Assembly: GCF_902859585.1 (NCBI RefSeq)
Contig: NZ_CADIJM010000020.1
Coordinates: 1-64,000, forward strand
DNA length: 64,000 nt
Direction: 5' to 3'
Origin: Achromobacter animicus
GTDB lineage: Bacteria; Pseudomonadota; Gammaproteobacteria; Burkholderiales; Burkholderiaceae_B
Shown: in pieces, positions 8,305 to 16,602 of the stretch
Layout: every line of letters begins with the position of its first letter
Numbering within the stretch: the stretch's first letter is position 1
The notes under the pieces: generated by a model
What the model was told of the DNA's origin: nothing
Database searches by the model: none
The model's input: only the letters and a program-made list of their open reading frames with translations
Translations under genes and position numbers: made by a program

Positions 8305-8575
8305 GGGACGGGGCTCCGGCGGCGTCCTGAGACGCGTTGGCGAGCCCTTATGCTGCTTGCGCCATCCCGGTCCTGTCTTTCCTGCCGATGATCTAGATCG
8401 CGATGGCGCGCACGTTTCCCAGGGAAAATCGGGGACGCGACTAGGCCATGCGGCCGATAAATTTTGACTGTTACCGCCGGTAAAGATCGTCCCGGCAAAG
8501 AATATGACGTAATATTTCGTTCAATTACCAAATGATTGAACCGGCCGCTCGTGCCGGAATCGGAGAGAGGGTGAA
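8305..8575. promoter_or_regulatory. divergent promoter region with two inverted repeats
   Basis: This 271-base gap separates the lytic transglycosylase from the fapA-like gene. It contains a near-perfect dyad TTACC-GCC-GGTAA at 8471-8483 and an AT-rich inverted repeat TTCAAT ... ATTGAA at 8520-8540, the latter 35 bases before the fapA-like start. A good ribosome binding site GGAGAGAGGG precedes that start. The dyads could be operators, but no regulator is identified. Confidence 0.35.
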
Positions 8576-10366
8576 ATGGGCGCAGAAAACTTGCTCCAGT
8601 TGATACTGGATGCCGACACCAACGTCCTGACGGCGGTGTATACGCCGCCACCTCGTCCCGAATCCGCCGTCGCCGACGGCGCACCCGGCACAGCGAAAGC
8701 GGAAGGCGGCGACCCTGCCGATGCACCGGCTGGTTCACCGCCCGCCTCCCGGGCCGATGCCCAGACCGCCGACGAGGATGCCGACGTTGCGGTTGCCGAC
8801 GAAGCCGACGCCCTGCCGGTCAACACCGACCTTCCGACGTGGGACGTGCTGGTCGCTGCCGCGGCCGCGCAAGGCTGGGGCCCCGATGCGCTCGACAATC
8901 ACGCCATCGTCGCCTTCATCGACCTGTGCCGCACGGCCACCGAGCCCGTCCAGAGCCCCGTCGGCAAGGTCGTGGACGGCAGCTTCGACATCGAGCTGAA
9001 CGCCACCCTCATGGCGGCAACGCTGACGCTGCACCCGCCCAAGGGCGGCAAGCCCATCACGCTGGAAGCGGTGCGCCAGGCCCTGGCGGATCAGGGCATC
9101 GTGCATGGCGTGCTGGACGGCGCGCTGGCCGAGGCCGTGGCGTTGGGACGCGCAGAAACCATCCTGGCCGCGCAGGGCACGCCGCCCACGCGCGGCACGC
9201 CCACCCGCTTTGAAAGCCTGCTCGACCGCCTGAAGCCTCGCGCCGAGGACATCGACGAATTGGCGCAGGTGGATTACCGCGATCTCGGCAGCCTGCTGCT
9301 TGTGTCGCCCGGCACGCCGCTCATGCGCCGCTTTCCGCCGCTGCCCGGCGTGGACGGCACCAACGTGCTGGGCGAGCCCGTGCTGCCCGACGAGTTGCCG
9401 GACACCCCGTTTTCCAAGGAACTGTCCGGCGTCGAGATCGATCCGGTAGATCCGCTGCTGCTGCGCGCGGCCATTTCCGGCACGCCGACGCTCATCACCC
9501 ACGGCGTGCAGGTCAACCCCATGGTGGAGGTGGACGCCGTCAACCTGTCCACCGGCAACATCAACTTCGAAGGCTCCCTGCAGGTGCGCGGCGACATCGC
9601 CGCCACCATGGAAGTGCGCGTGACCGGTGACGTGGTCGTCAACGGCACCATCGAAGCCGCGCTGGTCGAGGCCGGCGGCAGCGTCACCGTCAAGGGCGGC
9701 ATCATCGGCATGGCCGAAACCGTGCACGACGCCTCGGGAACGCCGCGCACCGCGCACATCGTCTGCGGCGGCACGCTGCGGGCCAAGTTCATCGAGAACG
9801 CCGTCATCAGCGCGGGCCAGGACATCGACGTCGAACGTGAAATCCGCCAGTGCAGCATCGCCGCCGGCGGCAGCGTGAACGTCGGCCCGCCCAACACGCA
9901 GCAAAGCGCCATCACGGGCGGCGAGACCCGCGCGCTGCTGGCGGTGCGCGCCGGCACCATCGGCTCGCCCGCAGGCATTCCGACGCTGGTGCAGGCAGGC
10001 CTGGACCCGCACGCAGACATCAAACGCTCGGCGCTCACGCGCAAGCGCCTGAAGATGAACGAGGAAAAGGCCAAGCTGGAACAACTGCTGATGTTCCTGC
10101 AGGCGAACCCGCAACGGGCCACGGGCGACGTGGTCGAACGCGCGCGCAACACGCACACCAAGCTCATCGGCGACCTGGCCGGGCTGGAAACCGAGGAAGC
10201 GCAACTGGCCCGCGACCTGCTGCCCCAGCAGAACGCCACCATCGCCGCCACGCGGCGGTTCTGTAGCGGCACCAAGATTCAGCTGGGCAACAAGATGCAG
10301 GAGTTCCTGGAAGACCAGGTGGGCGGCAAGGCTGGCCTGGAAGAAGGCGAGATCGTGATTCGCTGA
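8576..10366 (+). CDS. FapA family protein (DUF342)
   Basis: A 596-residue soluble protein. Residues 30-85 are an Ala/Asp/Glu-rich, low-complexity stretch, about 90-270 resemble the FapA N-terminal region, 290-470 form the repetitive beta-rich DUF342 core (VRGDIAATMEVRVTGDVVVN, CGGTLRAKFIENA, AGQDIDVEREI), and 480-560 form a coiled coil rich in Lys and Glu. FapA proteins are linked to flagellar or polar functions in several bacteria, but the biochemical role is not settled. No flagellar gene is adjacent; it stands alone before a palindromic repeat. I infer a cytosolic polymer-like or scaffold protein. Confidence 0.82.
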   Translation: MGAENLLQLILDADTNVLTAVYTPPPRPESAVADGAPGTAKAEGGDPADAPAGSPPASRADAQTADEDADVAVADEADALPVNTDLPTWDVLVAAAAAQGWGPDALDNHAIVAFIDLCRTATEPVQSPVGKVVDGSFDIELNATLMAATLTLHPPKGGKPITLEAVRQALADQGIVHGVLDGALAEAVALGRAETILAAQGTPPTRGTPTRFESLLDRLKPRAEDIDELAQVDYRDLGSLLLVSPGTPLMRRFPPLPGVDGTNVLGEPVLPDELPDTPFSKELSGVEIDPVDPLLLRAAISGTPTLITHGVQVNPMVEVDAVNLSTGNINFEGSLQVRGDIAATMEVRVTGDVVVNGTIEAALVEAGGSVTVKGGIIGMAETVHDASGTPRTAHIVCGGTLRAKFIENAVISAGQDIDVEREIRQCSIAAGGSVNVGPPNTQQSAITGGETRALLAVRAGTIGSPAGIPTLVQAGLDPHADIKRSALTRKRLKMNEEKAKLEQLLMFLQANPQRATGDVVERARNTHTKLIGDLAGLETEEAQLARDLLPQQNATIAATRRFCSGTKIQLGNKMQEFLEDQVGGKAGLEEGEIVIR

Positions 10367-10463
10367 TGGGCGCGCGAAGGCGTTGGCAGCCGCGCAGCCC
10401 TCGTGCGGAACGGACATAGCACCCAATCGGGGGGCTGCCCCCCCTGCGGCTTACCCCTCCGAC

Positions 10464-10495
10464 CGGCTTAGGACTAAGTCGGGTGTCTGACACCC
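10464..10495. repeat. palindromic repeat C with its satellite
   Basis: A perfect 15-bp palindrome GGGTGTCTGACACCC lies at 10481-10495, preceded by the smaller dyad CTTAG-GA-CTAAG. The reverse complement of this unit (palindrome, then CGACTTAGTCCTA) matches the units at 18080 and 18119 (palindrome, then CGAATCAGTCCTA). It sits 28 bases from the stop of the SDR gene, at the left border of the aromatic cluster, and may end transcription there. Confidence 0.75.
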
Positions 10496-10523
10496 TCTCA
10501 GGCGGCCCTCTCAGGCGCCCCTC

Positions 10524-11342
10524 TCAGGCGCCGTCGTCCGGCATCAATTCCTTGAACCACACGCGCGGCGAGATGCCGCGGTCCGGGCCCAGGATCGAGA
10601 AGCCGCCGTCCACGGGAATGTCGACGCCCGTCATCCACGATGCCGCGTCGGAGCACGCAAAGCACACAGCAGCCGCGATCTCCTCGCCGGAACCCACGCG
10701 GCCAAGCGGATGAAAATGCGCGCCCACCGCATCGGCTGCCTGGCGCGATCCGCCCGACAGCTGTTCCACCGACGGCGACCAGGTCCACGCCGGCGACACG
10801 GCCAGCACACGCACACCGGCCGGCGCCAATTCCACCGCGAAATTCTTCGTGATCTGCAGCAGCGCCGCCTTGGACGCCGGATACAGCGCGCGTCCGGCCG
10901 CGCCGAACTTGCCGCCCGTGCTGCCCAGATTCACGACCACGCCGCCGCGGGGCAGATGCGCAGCCGCCAGCTGCGTGAAGATCGCCGCCGACACGAGGTT
11001 CGTGTCCAGCGTCCGATGCCATTCCTCCCGCGACGATGCCAGCCCGCGGTCCGCATACTGGCAGGCGTTGTTGACCAGGAAATCCAGCCGGCCAAAGCGC
11101 GCCAGCGCGGCGTCGATGCAGGCCTGGATCTGGGCGTCCTCCCCGATATCGGTTTCGCAGAACAGCGCGCGTTCGCCCAACGCCTTGGCCAGCGCCTCGC
11201 CTGCCTTGGCGTTGCGGCCGACCAGCACGACGTTGGCGCCCGCCGCCGCCAGGCCGCGCGCGATATCCGCGCCCAGGCCTTGCGTACTGCCGGTGACGAT
11301 GGCGGTCTTGCCCGCCAGGCCGGGAAAGCCTGAGAAATCCAT
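10524..11342 (-). CDS. short-chain dehydrogenase/reductase, last gene of the aromatic cluster
   Basis: A 272-residue NAD(P)-dependent oxidoreductase of the classical SDR family: cofactor motif TGSTQGLG at 18-25, NNA near 92, and catalytic Tyr and Lys in YPASK. The C-terminal VDGG is that of family members that act on small alcohols or diols. It is the last gene of the operon that begins at 16313, 12 bases after the isochorismatase-like gene, so a substrate made by the ring-hydroxylating oxygenase, such as a cis-diol or a hydroxylated acid, is a reasonable but unproved guess. Confidence 0.85.
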   Translation of the reverse strand: MDFSGFPGLAGKTAIVTGSTQGLGADIARGLAAAGANVVLVGRNAKAGEALAKALGERALFCETDIGEDAQIQACIDAALARFGRLDFLVNNACQYADRGLASSREEWHRTLDTNLVSAAIFTQLAAAHLPRGGVVVNLGSTGGKFGAAGRALYPASKAALLQITKNFAVELAPAGVRVLAVSPAWTWSPSVEQLSGGSRQAADAVGAHFHPLGRVGSGEEIAAAVCFACSDAASWMTGVDIPVDGGFSILGPDRGISPRVWFKELMPDDGA

Positions 11343-11354
11343 GTGTCTTCCTTG

Positions 11355-11963
11355 TCAGTTTGGCGCGGCGGCCCAGCGTACCGCGTCGTGCACCGAGCCC
11401 GTCTGCGCGATCAGCCGCATGCTGGCCAGCGACGCCTCGTGCACCGCCGGATCGGCCGACGCGCAGGCATCTTCGGCCACCATCACCGAGAAGCCGATAT
11501 CCGCGGCATGGCGCACCGTGCCCTCGACCACCGAATGCGTCGCCACGCCCGCCACCACCAGCCGCCGCGCGCCCAGCAGCCGCAGGGTTTCCTCCAGCGG
11601 CGTGCCGTAGAACGCGCTGATGCGCGTGTGCTTGACGACGAACTCGCGCGCGCTGCCCGCCAGCGGATGCAGGCCATCGTAGAACGCGCTGCCCCACTGC
11701 CCTTCCGGCACCGCGCCGATCGTGGCCACGTTGCGGAAGATCTCGCAATTGGGCAGCAGGTCCGCGTAGTCCGGACGAAACGCGATGCGCACGTGCACGA
11801 TGGGCAGCGCGTGCGACCGCGCGCCCGCTAGCAATGCCGCGGCGTTGTCCAGCAGGCGCTGGCGCGCCCCGCTGTCGGCATCCAGCCCGACGCGGATCTT
11901 GCCATCCGGATGCAGCACATCGTTCTGATAGTGCAGCGCCAGCACCGCCACGTCCGCGCTCAT
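11355..11963 (-). CDS. isochorismatase-like hydrolase lacking the catalytic cysteine
   Basis: A 202-residue protein of the isochorismatase/cysteine hydrolase fold. Asp15 (HYQND) and Lys111 (VVKHTR) of the usual Asp-Lys-Cys triad are present, but the Cys position of the GxATxxC motif is Val145 (GVATHSVVEG). Amidases of this family need the Cys, whereas some vinyl-ether hydrolases do without it, so a hydrolysis not relying on a thioester, or no catalysis, must be considered. The start at 11963 shares one base with the stop of the oxygenase beta gene (TGATG); the longer open frame runs inside that gene. Its place suggests a step after ring hydroxylation. Confidence 0.78.
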   Translation of the reverse strand: MSADVAVLALHYQNDVLHPDGKIRVGLDADSGARQRLLDNAAALLAGARSHALPIVHVRIAFRPDYADLLPNCEIFRNVATIGAVPEGQWGSAFYDGLHPLAGSAREFVVKHTRISAFYGTPLEETLRLLGARRLVVAGVATHSVVEGTVRHAADIGFSVMVAEDACASADPAVHEASLASMRLIAQTGSVHDAVRWAAAPN

Positions 11964-12496
11964 CACACAAACACCTCGAACGCATCGTGCGCATCGTCGC
12001 AGTTCACGAGGTCCACGCGCTTCATGCGGATGCGCCAGCCATCGCCCTCGGCGGCCAGCTTGTGCGTATAACGGCCTGCAAGCTGGCGCGGCTGCCGCTT
12101 GCGCCATTCGGTCATCTGAAAGACCGAGTGCACCACCAGGTTGCCGGCTGCATCCACACCCTCGACCTGCACGCCGCCCACCAGCCGCACGCTGCGCGTC
12201 GGCGGTTGCTGCGACCAGTTGCGCGGATGCTCCAGGCGCCGGATGCGCACGTCGCGCAGCATGCGGTCTTCCCAGAAGATCGAGATGAAGTCGTACGGAC
12301 TTTCCTGACCATGCTTGCGCGGCATCCAGTACATGCCGTCCTCGGTCCACAGCGCCTGCCACTCGTCATAGCGCCGCTCGTCCAGCAACCGCGCCTCGCG
12401 GTACAGGAACTGCGCGATGCGATGGTAGGCGTCGGCGGGCACGTCGGCCGGCGCAAGATTCGCGGTGCCGACGTCGAAATCCAGATCTAGCAGCAT
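11963..12496 (-). CDS. aromatic-ring-hydroxylating dioxygenase, beta (small) subunit
   Basis: A 177-residue NTF2-like small subunit that packs against the catalytic subunit in Rieske non-haem iron oxygenases. Typical pieces are FLYREARLLDERRYDEWQAL, YWMPRKHG, a DRMLRDVRIRRLE segment and the C-terminal RMKRVDLVNCDD. The ATG at 12496 lies inside the 3' end of the alpha gene (10-base overlap), so the two subunits are translationally coupled. It supplies no redox centre, and no ferredoxin or reductase gene lies in the cluster. Confidence 0.88.
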   Translation of the reverse strand: MLLDLDFDVGTANLAPADVPADAYHRIAQFLYREARLLDERRYDEWQALWTEDGMYWMPRKHGQESPYDFISIFWEDRMLRDVRIRRLEHPRNWSQQPPTRSVRLVGGVQVEGVDAAGNLVVHSVFQMTEWRKRQPRQLAGRYTHKLAAEGDGWRIRMKRVDLVNCDDAHDAFEVFV

Positions 12497-13836
12497 GCGC
12501 CGTCTCCCTTGGCCGTGGCGTCTGCGCCGGTCCCGGCGCCCGCCTCCATGTAAGCCTTCCACGCGCGGAACTGATTGCGCATGGGCAATTCGCTGGTGCC
12601 GTTCACGGACACCATGCCGTCGGGCTCGACGCGGTCCGTGCCGTGATACCGGTGCATGCTGACCCAGTCGCCGCCCCGCGTCGCGTTGCCTTCCTGGCAG
12701 CGGTTGTAGAGCTCGATGTCGTCCGGCATCACGTTGGACGACGGCGAATTGATGACGTTGGCGTACAGCATCGCGCGCTTGAACACGCCCTCCGGCGCGC
12801 CCTTGCAGCGAAACGTCTGGATCTCGATCAAGGTGCGATCCACCGCCACCGGACGGATCACGCGGAACTGCTGGAACACCGTGTGGGGCGAACCGCTGCC
12901 GTAGATCACCGTGTTGTGGCGGTTCATCCCCAGGATCTCGCGAGCGCGTTGCTCGCCATAAGCGCCGGTCAGCGACTCGAAGTGCGCGCGCGACACCGGA
13001 TCGCGTTCGGCGGCGCCCGGATTGAAGATGCCTTCCATGTAACCGTGGCCGTTGTCGTAGGCGCGCAGCTCCAGCTTCTCCCAGAATTCGTAGGGCTCGC
13101 CGTTGCCATCCATGATGTGCAGCTCGAGCGGCATCTCGCCCATTTCCTTGGCCTCGTCGCGCGCCGCGGCATACGACGATTCATGCGTAACGCGCGCGTG
13201 CATCGTGTCATGCAGGTTCTCGTAGAACACCTTCCAGTTCGACCGCTGCATCACGCGGAAGATGCCGCCCGCGACTTCCACCTCGCCCACCGGCGAACGG
13301 TCGCACAGGTTGTCGATGGACGAGCGCACGCCGCCCAGAAAATCCACAAGCGGCTGCCCTTCAGCGGATTGGCTCGCGAACACGAAGCCGCGGTAGCTCT
13401 CGACGCGCGGCAATCGCCGCATCGAAAACGACGGATCCGTGGGATCGTACGACGTGCCTTCCAGCCCTTGCTTGAGCGGCACGCCCAGATGGCTGCCGTC
13501 CAGCTTGAACGTCCACGCGTGGTACGGGCAACGGAAAAACTTGCCCGCACAGCCTTCGCCGTCGGCCACCACCTTCGCGCCCTTGTGCGGGCAGCGGTTG
13601 TACAGCACGTGCACGCGCCCATCGGCCGCGCGCACCATCAGCACGTCCTGATCGCCCAGGCGCGTCGTGTGATAGTCGCCCGTCTTGGGCACCTGGCTTT
13701 CGTGGCCCACGTAGATCCACGCGCGGCCGTAGATGCGCTGCATCTCGATGTCGAAGATCGCCGGATCGGTGTACAGGGCCCGGTGCACGCTGTCGCCGCG
13801 CACCAGCCCCGCCAGTTGTTCGTCGGTATATGGCAT
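12487..13836 (-). CDS. aromatic-ring-hydroxylating dioxygenase, alpha (Rieske, catalytic) subunit
   Basis: The 449-residue catalytic subunit binds a Rieske [2Fe-2S] cluster through C82/H84 (RCPHKG) and C103/H106 (RCPYHAW) and a mononuclear iron through H213 and H218 in NLHDTMHARVTHE, with D210 as the usual bridging Asp. It activates O2 to hydroxylate an aromatic ring. The start has GGGAGA eight bases upstream. The substrate cannot be read from sequence; benzoate-, anthranilate- and arylsulfonate-type rings are all possible. It lies between the dienelactone hydrolase fusion and the beta subunit. Electron-transfer partners must come from elsewhere in the genome. Confidence 0.9.
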   Translation of the reverse strand: MPYTDEQLAGLVRGDSVHRALYTDPAIFDIEMQRIYGRAWIYVGHESQVPKTGDYHTTRLGDQDVLMVRAADGRVHVLYNRCPHKGAKVVADGEGCAGKFFRCPYHAWTFKLDGSHLGVPLKQGLEGTSYDPTDPSFSMRRLPRVESYRGFVFASQSAEGQPLVDFLGGVRSSIDNLCDRSPVGEVEVAGGIFRVMQRSNWKVFYENLHDTMHARVTHESSYAAARDEAKEMGEMPLELHIMDGNGEPYEFWEKLELRAYDNGHGYMEGIFNPGAAERDPVSRAHFESLTGAYGEQRAREILGMNRHNTVIYGSGSPHTVFQQFRVIRPVAVDRTLIEIQTFRCKGAPEGVFKRAMLYANVINSPSSNVMPDDIELYNRCQEGNATRGGDWVSMHRYHGTDRVEPDGMVSVNGTSELPMRNQFRAWKAYMEAGAGTGADATAKGDGACC

Positions 13837-13845
13837 GTCGTCTCC

Positions 13846-15090
13846 CTACTTGTTCGCGCTGTCCTTCCAGCGCGCCATCAGCGTGTTGGAAGGCAGGGTT
13901 TCGTCCAGCAGCTTGGCCGCCGTCTCGCGGCCCGCAGTGGGCAGGCCGGCCGGATTCAGCAGGCCCACCTGAACCAGCACGCTCGCCTGATCCCAATAGA
14001 TGTGCTCGTGATAAAGCTTGTCGCCGCGGAACTTCACGATGGCCACCAGCGGGATCTCCACATACTTGCCCGTCGGCGCTACGCCCGGCAGCATCCAGTC
14101 GATCTCGGTCGTGTGGGTAAAGCAGAACAGCAGTTCGTCCACGATCTGCGTCGCGCCCACCGTGCGCGACAGCGGCACCAGCCGCGTGTCCGGCGGGTTG
14201 CTGTTCACGAAATGATGCTGATAGAAGCGCGACAGCTCCTTGTGCCCCACACCGCCCGTCATCGTCGGAATGTGGTTGACGTAAGGCTCGGCCACCATCG
14301 TCGCCATCGTCGCCGCCACGTCGCGCGTGCCGAATTCATATTCGCAGTGCTTGTCCCACAGATACGAATAATCGAACTCCGGCCCGATCGTGCGCTGCAG
14401 CGCCGCCATGCTGCGCTGGTGCGCCATCAACGCCGACGGCTTGTCGTAGTGATCGCCGCCCGTGCGTGCAAACGCATGGTCCACGCCGGGATACACGTAC
14501 AGCTCCACGCCCGGCTTGCCGCCCAGCGCTTCCAGGATGCGCTTGCGCGCCTCGGGCGGACAGAACCCGTCCTGCTCGGCAATGTGCAGCACCAGGCGGC
14601 CACGCAGGTTGCCGGCTTCCTCAAGGCTGTCCTCGATGCCCACGCCGTAATACCCCACCGCCACATCCGCGTCCGTGCGGCACGCCGCCAGATAAGCCAG
14701 CTTGCCGCCCAGGCAATAGCCCAGCACGCCAGCGCCGCCTTCCTGTTCGGGCAGCTCGCGCAGCACCGCCAGCGTCGACGCAATGTCCTTGATGCCCAGA
14801 TCCACGTCAAAGCCCTTGTACAGCTCGAACGCGCGCGGCATGTCCGCCGGCCCGTCCGTCAGCTGGATGCCCGGCTGCTGACGCCAGAACAGATCCGGCA
14901 CCAGCACCACATAGCCTTCCTCGGCCAGCAGTTGCGCGCTGCGCCGCATGAAATCGTTGACGCCGAAAATCTCCTGGCACAACACCAGGCCCGGGCCGCG
15001 GCCCGAGGCTGGCACCGCCAGATAGGCGCCGAAGGACTTGCCATCGTGCGAGGCGATCGTCACCTCGCGCGTCGTAATGCGTTCAGTCAT
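13846..15090 (-). CDS. dienelactone hydrolase domain fused to an NTF2/SnoaL-like domain
   Basis: The N-terminal 240 residues are an alpha/beta-hydrolase of dienelactone hydrolase type with the triad C126 (GYCLGG), D174 (EQDGF) and H205 (DHAF), plus E40 in CQEIFG that partners the Cys. Residues about 250-414 resemble a SnoaL/NTF2-like cone-shaped domain (ELSRFYQHHF, EIDWMLPG, GKYVEIPLVAIVKFRGDKLYHEHIYWD). The ATG at 15090 is chosen because AGGAGA lies seven bases upstream. Dienelactone hydrolases open lactones formed after ring cleavage; what the fused domain binds is unknown. The gene lies between the binding protein and the oxygenase genes. Confidence 0.85.
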   Translation of the reverse strand: MTERITTREVTIASHDGKSFGAYLAVPASGRGPGLVLCQEIFGVNDFMRRSAQLLAEEGYVVLVPDLFWRQQPGIQLTDGPADMPRAFELYKGFDVDLGIKDIASTLAVLRELPEQEGGAGVLGYCLGGKLAYLAACRTDADVAVGYYGVGIEDSLEEAGNLRGRLVLHIAEQDGFCPPEARKRILEALGGKPGVELYVYPGVDHAFARTGGDHYDKPSALMAHQRSMAALQRTIGPEFDYSYLWDKHCEYEFGTRDVAATMATMVAEPYVNHIPTMTGGVGHKELSRFYQHHFVNSNPPDTRLVPLSRTVGATQIVDELLFCFTHTTEIDWMLPGVAPTGKYVEIPLVAIVKFRGDKLYHEHIYWDQASVLVQVGLLNPAGLPTAGRETAAKLLDETLPSNTLMARWKDSANK

Positions 15091-15122
15091 GCGTATCTCC
15101 TGTTTTGCAAAGCCGCGGCGGC

Positions 15123-16313
15123 CTACTTCATCTGGCATGCGGCGGCGAAGGGATCCTGGTATTGCGTCAGCACCGTGCCCGACAGCTTGTTCGACAGCTT
15201 GCCGCTGGCGTCCGCCTCGACCACGCGCAGGTAATAGTTCTGCACCGGGTACTGATTGCGGTTGAACTTGAAATCGCCACGCACCGACTTGAAGTCCGCA
15301 CGCCGCAACGCCGGACGCAGCGCCTCGGCATCCAGCTTGCCGCCCGTCTGGCGCACCGCGCTGTCCAGCAGCATCGCCGCGTCATACCCCTGCGACGCAT
15401 ACAGCGACGGGCTGCGGTTGTAGGTCTTCTTGAAATCCTCGACGAACTTGCGGTTGGCCGGGTTGTCGAGTTCGGCCGCCCATTGCGCCGTATTGCGCAG
15501 GCCCTTGATCGGCGCGCCCACTGCCGCGATCGTGTCTTCATCCCCGGAAAATCCCGGCGCCAGCAGCGCGATGTCCTTGGACAGCCCCGCGCCGTTGAAC
15601 TGCTTGATGAAATTCACGCCCATCCCGCCCGGCAAAAAGAAAAACACCGCGTCCGGCTTGCTCGCGCGCAGCTGCGTAATCTCCACGCCATAGTCCAGCT
15701 GGCCGAGCTGCGTGTAGATCTCCTCGGCCACGCCGCCCTTGTACAGACGCTTGAAGCCGTTCAGCGACTCGCGCCCGCCCGGGTAATCCGGCGCGATCAA
15801 CGCCACGCGCTTGTACCCCTGATCGGCCGCGTACTTGCCCATCGCCGCCGGAATGTCCTCGTTCTGCCAGGCCACCGCAAAGAAATTCGGATTACAGCCC
15901 GCGCCCGCATAGTTTTCCGGGCCAGTATTGGTGCTGAGATAAATCGTGTCCGACTGCAGAATCGCCGGCATCACCGGCAGCAGCACATTCGAAAACACGA
16001 TGCCCGTCATCACGTTCACGCGGTCACGCTTAAGAAGACGTTCCACCGCCTGACGCCCGGTATCCGCCTTCTGCTGGTCATCGGCCACCACCACTTCCGC
16101 CGCCAACCCGCCCAGCTTGCCGCCCGTATGCTGCAGCGCCAGATTGAAGCCGTCCCGGATCTCGTTGCCCAGCGCCGCGCCCGGCCCCGACAACGTCGTC
16201 AGCAGCCCCACCTTCACCTTGTCGGCCGCTGACGCCACACCCGGCGCGCCCACCGCAGCGCCCATGCAAACCAATGCCGCCAGCGCGCGCCGGCTCCATC
16301 CATTTCGATTCAT
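15123..16313 (-). CDS. periplasmic solute-binding protein, branched-chain amino acid / aromatic type (orphan)
   Basis: A 396-residue periplasmic-binding protein of the LivJ/type I fold with a Sec signal peptide (residues 1-29, ending VASAAD). It shares long near-identical motifs with the binding protein at 37684-38847, for example LPGGMG.NF.KQF, DYPGG/AG and QYPVQ.YYLRVVE, so the two are paralogues. No permease or ATPase gene lies in this cluster, hence it may deliver its ligand to the LivFGMH system at 34-37.5 kb. It is the first gene of the AraC-divergent operon. The start at 16313 gives a normal signal peptide. Confidence 0.88.
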   Translation of the reverse strand: MNRNGWSRRALAALVCMGAAVGAPGVASAADKVKVGLLTTLSGPGAALGNEIRDGFNLALQHTGGKLGGLAAEVVVADDQQKADTGRQAVERLLKRDRVNVMTGIVFSNVLLPVMPAILQSDTIYLSTNTGPENYAGAGCNPNFFAVAWQNEDIPAAMGKYAADQGYKRVALIAPDYPGGRESLNGFKRLYKGGVAEEIYTQLGQLDYGVEITQLRASKPDAVFFFLPGGMGVNFIKQFNGAGLSKDIALLAPGFSGDEDTIAAVGAPIKGLRNTAQWAAELDNPANRKFVEDFKKTYNRSPSLYASQGYDAAMLLDSAVRQTGGKLDAEALRPALRRADFKSVRGDFKFNRNQYPVQNYYLRVVEADASGKLSNKLSGTVLTQYQDPFAAACQMK

Positions 16314-16602
16314 GTGCCACCCCGTATTCGCCGCCAGCCACGCTGGCGGAAAGCTGACAGAACCCGTCTGCCGTCGGTACACGCATGCCGCCGATCCAAG
16401 TCGCCCAGCTTACGCGCCGCGGCGCCTCCATTCCAACAGGCCCGCCCACCGTGCACGCGCCTCCCGGCAAGATTAGGCCCGCGCCCCCCCCCGCTCTATC
16501 CGAATTCCGCCAGGCTTATCCGGGATTCACTTAATTCCCAATGACGCGCGATTCCATTACGCTGCCCCCAGATACGGGATCGGTCCCGTCCCGGAGGCTT
16601 CC
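16314..16602. promoter_or_regulatory. divergent promoter region of the AraC-controlled aromatic cluster
   Basis: A 289-base gap between the binding-protein gene and the AraC regulator, the expected site of the regulator's operators. The AraC-type start is preceded by GGAGG (16593-16597). A short dyad GGGATCGGTCCC lies at 16578-16589. I could not define paired AraC half-sites with confidence. Confidence 0.4.

Noticed and set aside
11355-12362. A 335-residue version of the isochorismatase-like protein
   Set aside because: The extra N-terminus is encoded inside the oxygenase beta gene. The start at 11963 fits the family and gives a TGATG junction.
12487-13836. Naming the Rieske oxygenase as anthranilate 1,2-dioxygenase because an anthranilate operon is near
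   Set aside because: No ferredoxin or reductase is present, the cluster has its own AraC regulator and no copy of the MarR dyad, and the partners do not fit catechol formation.
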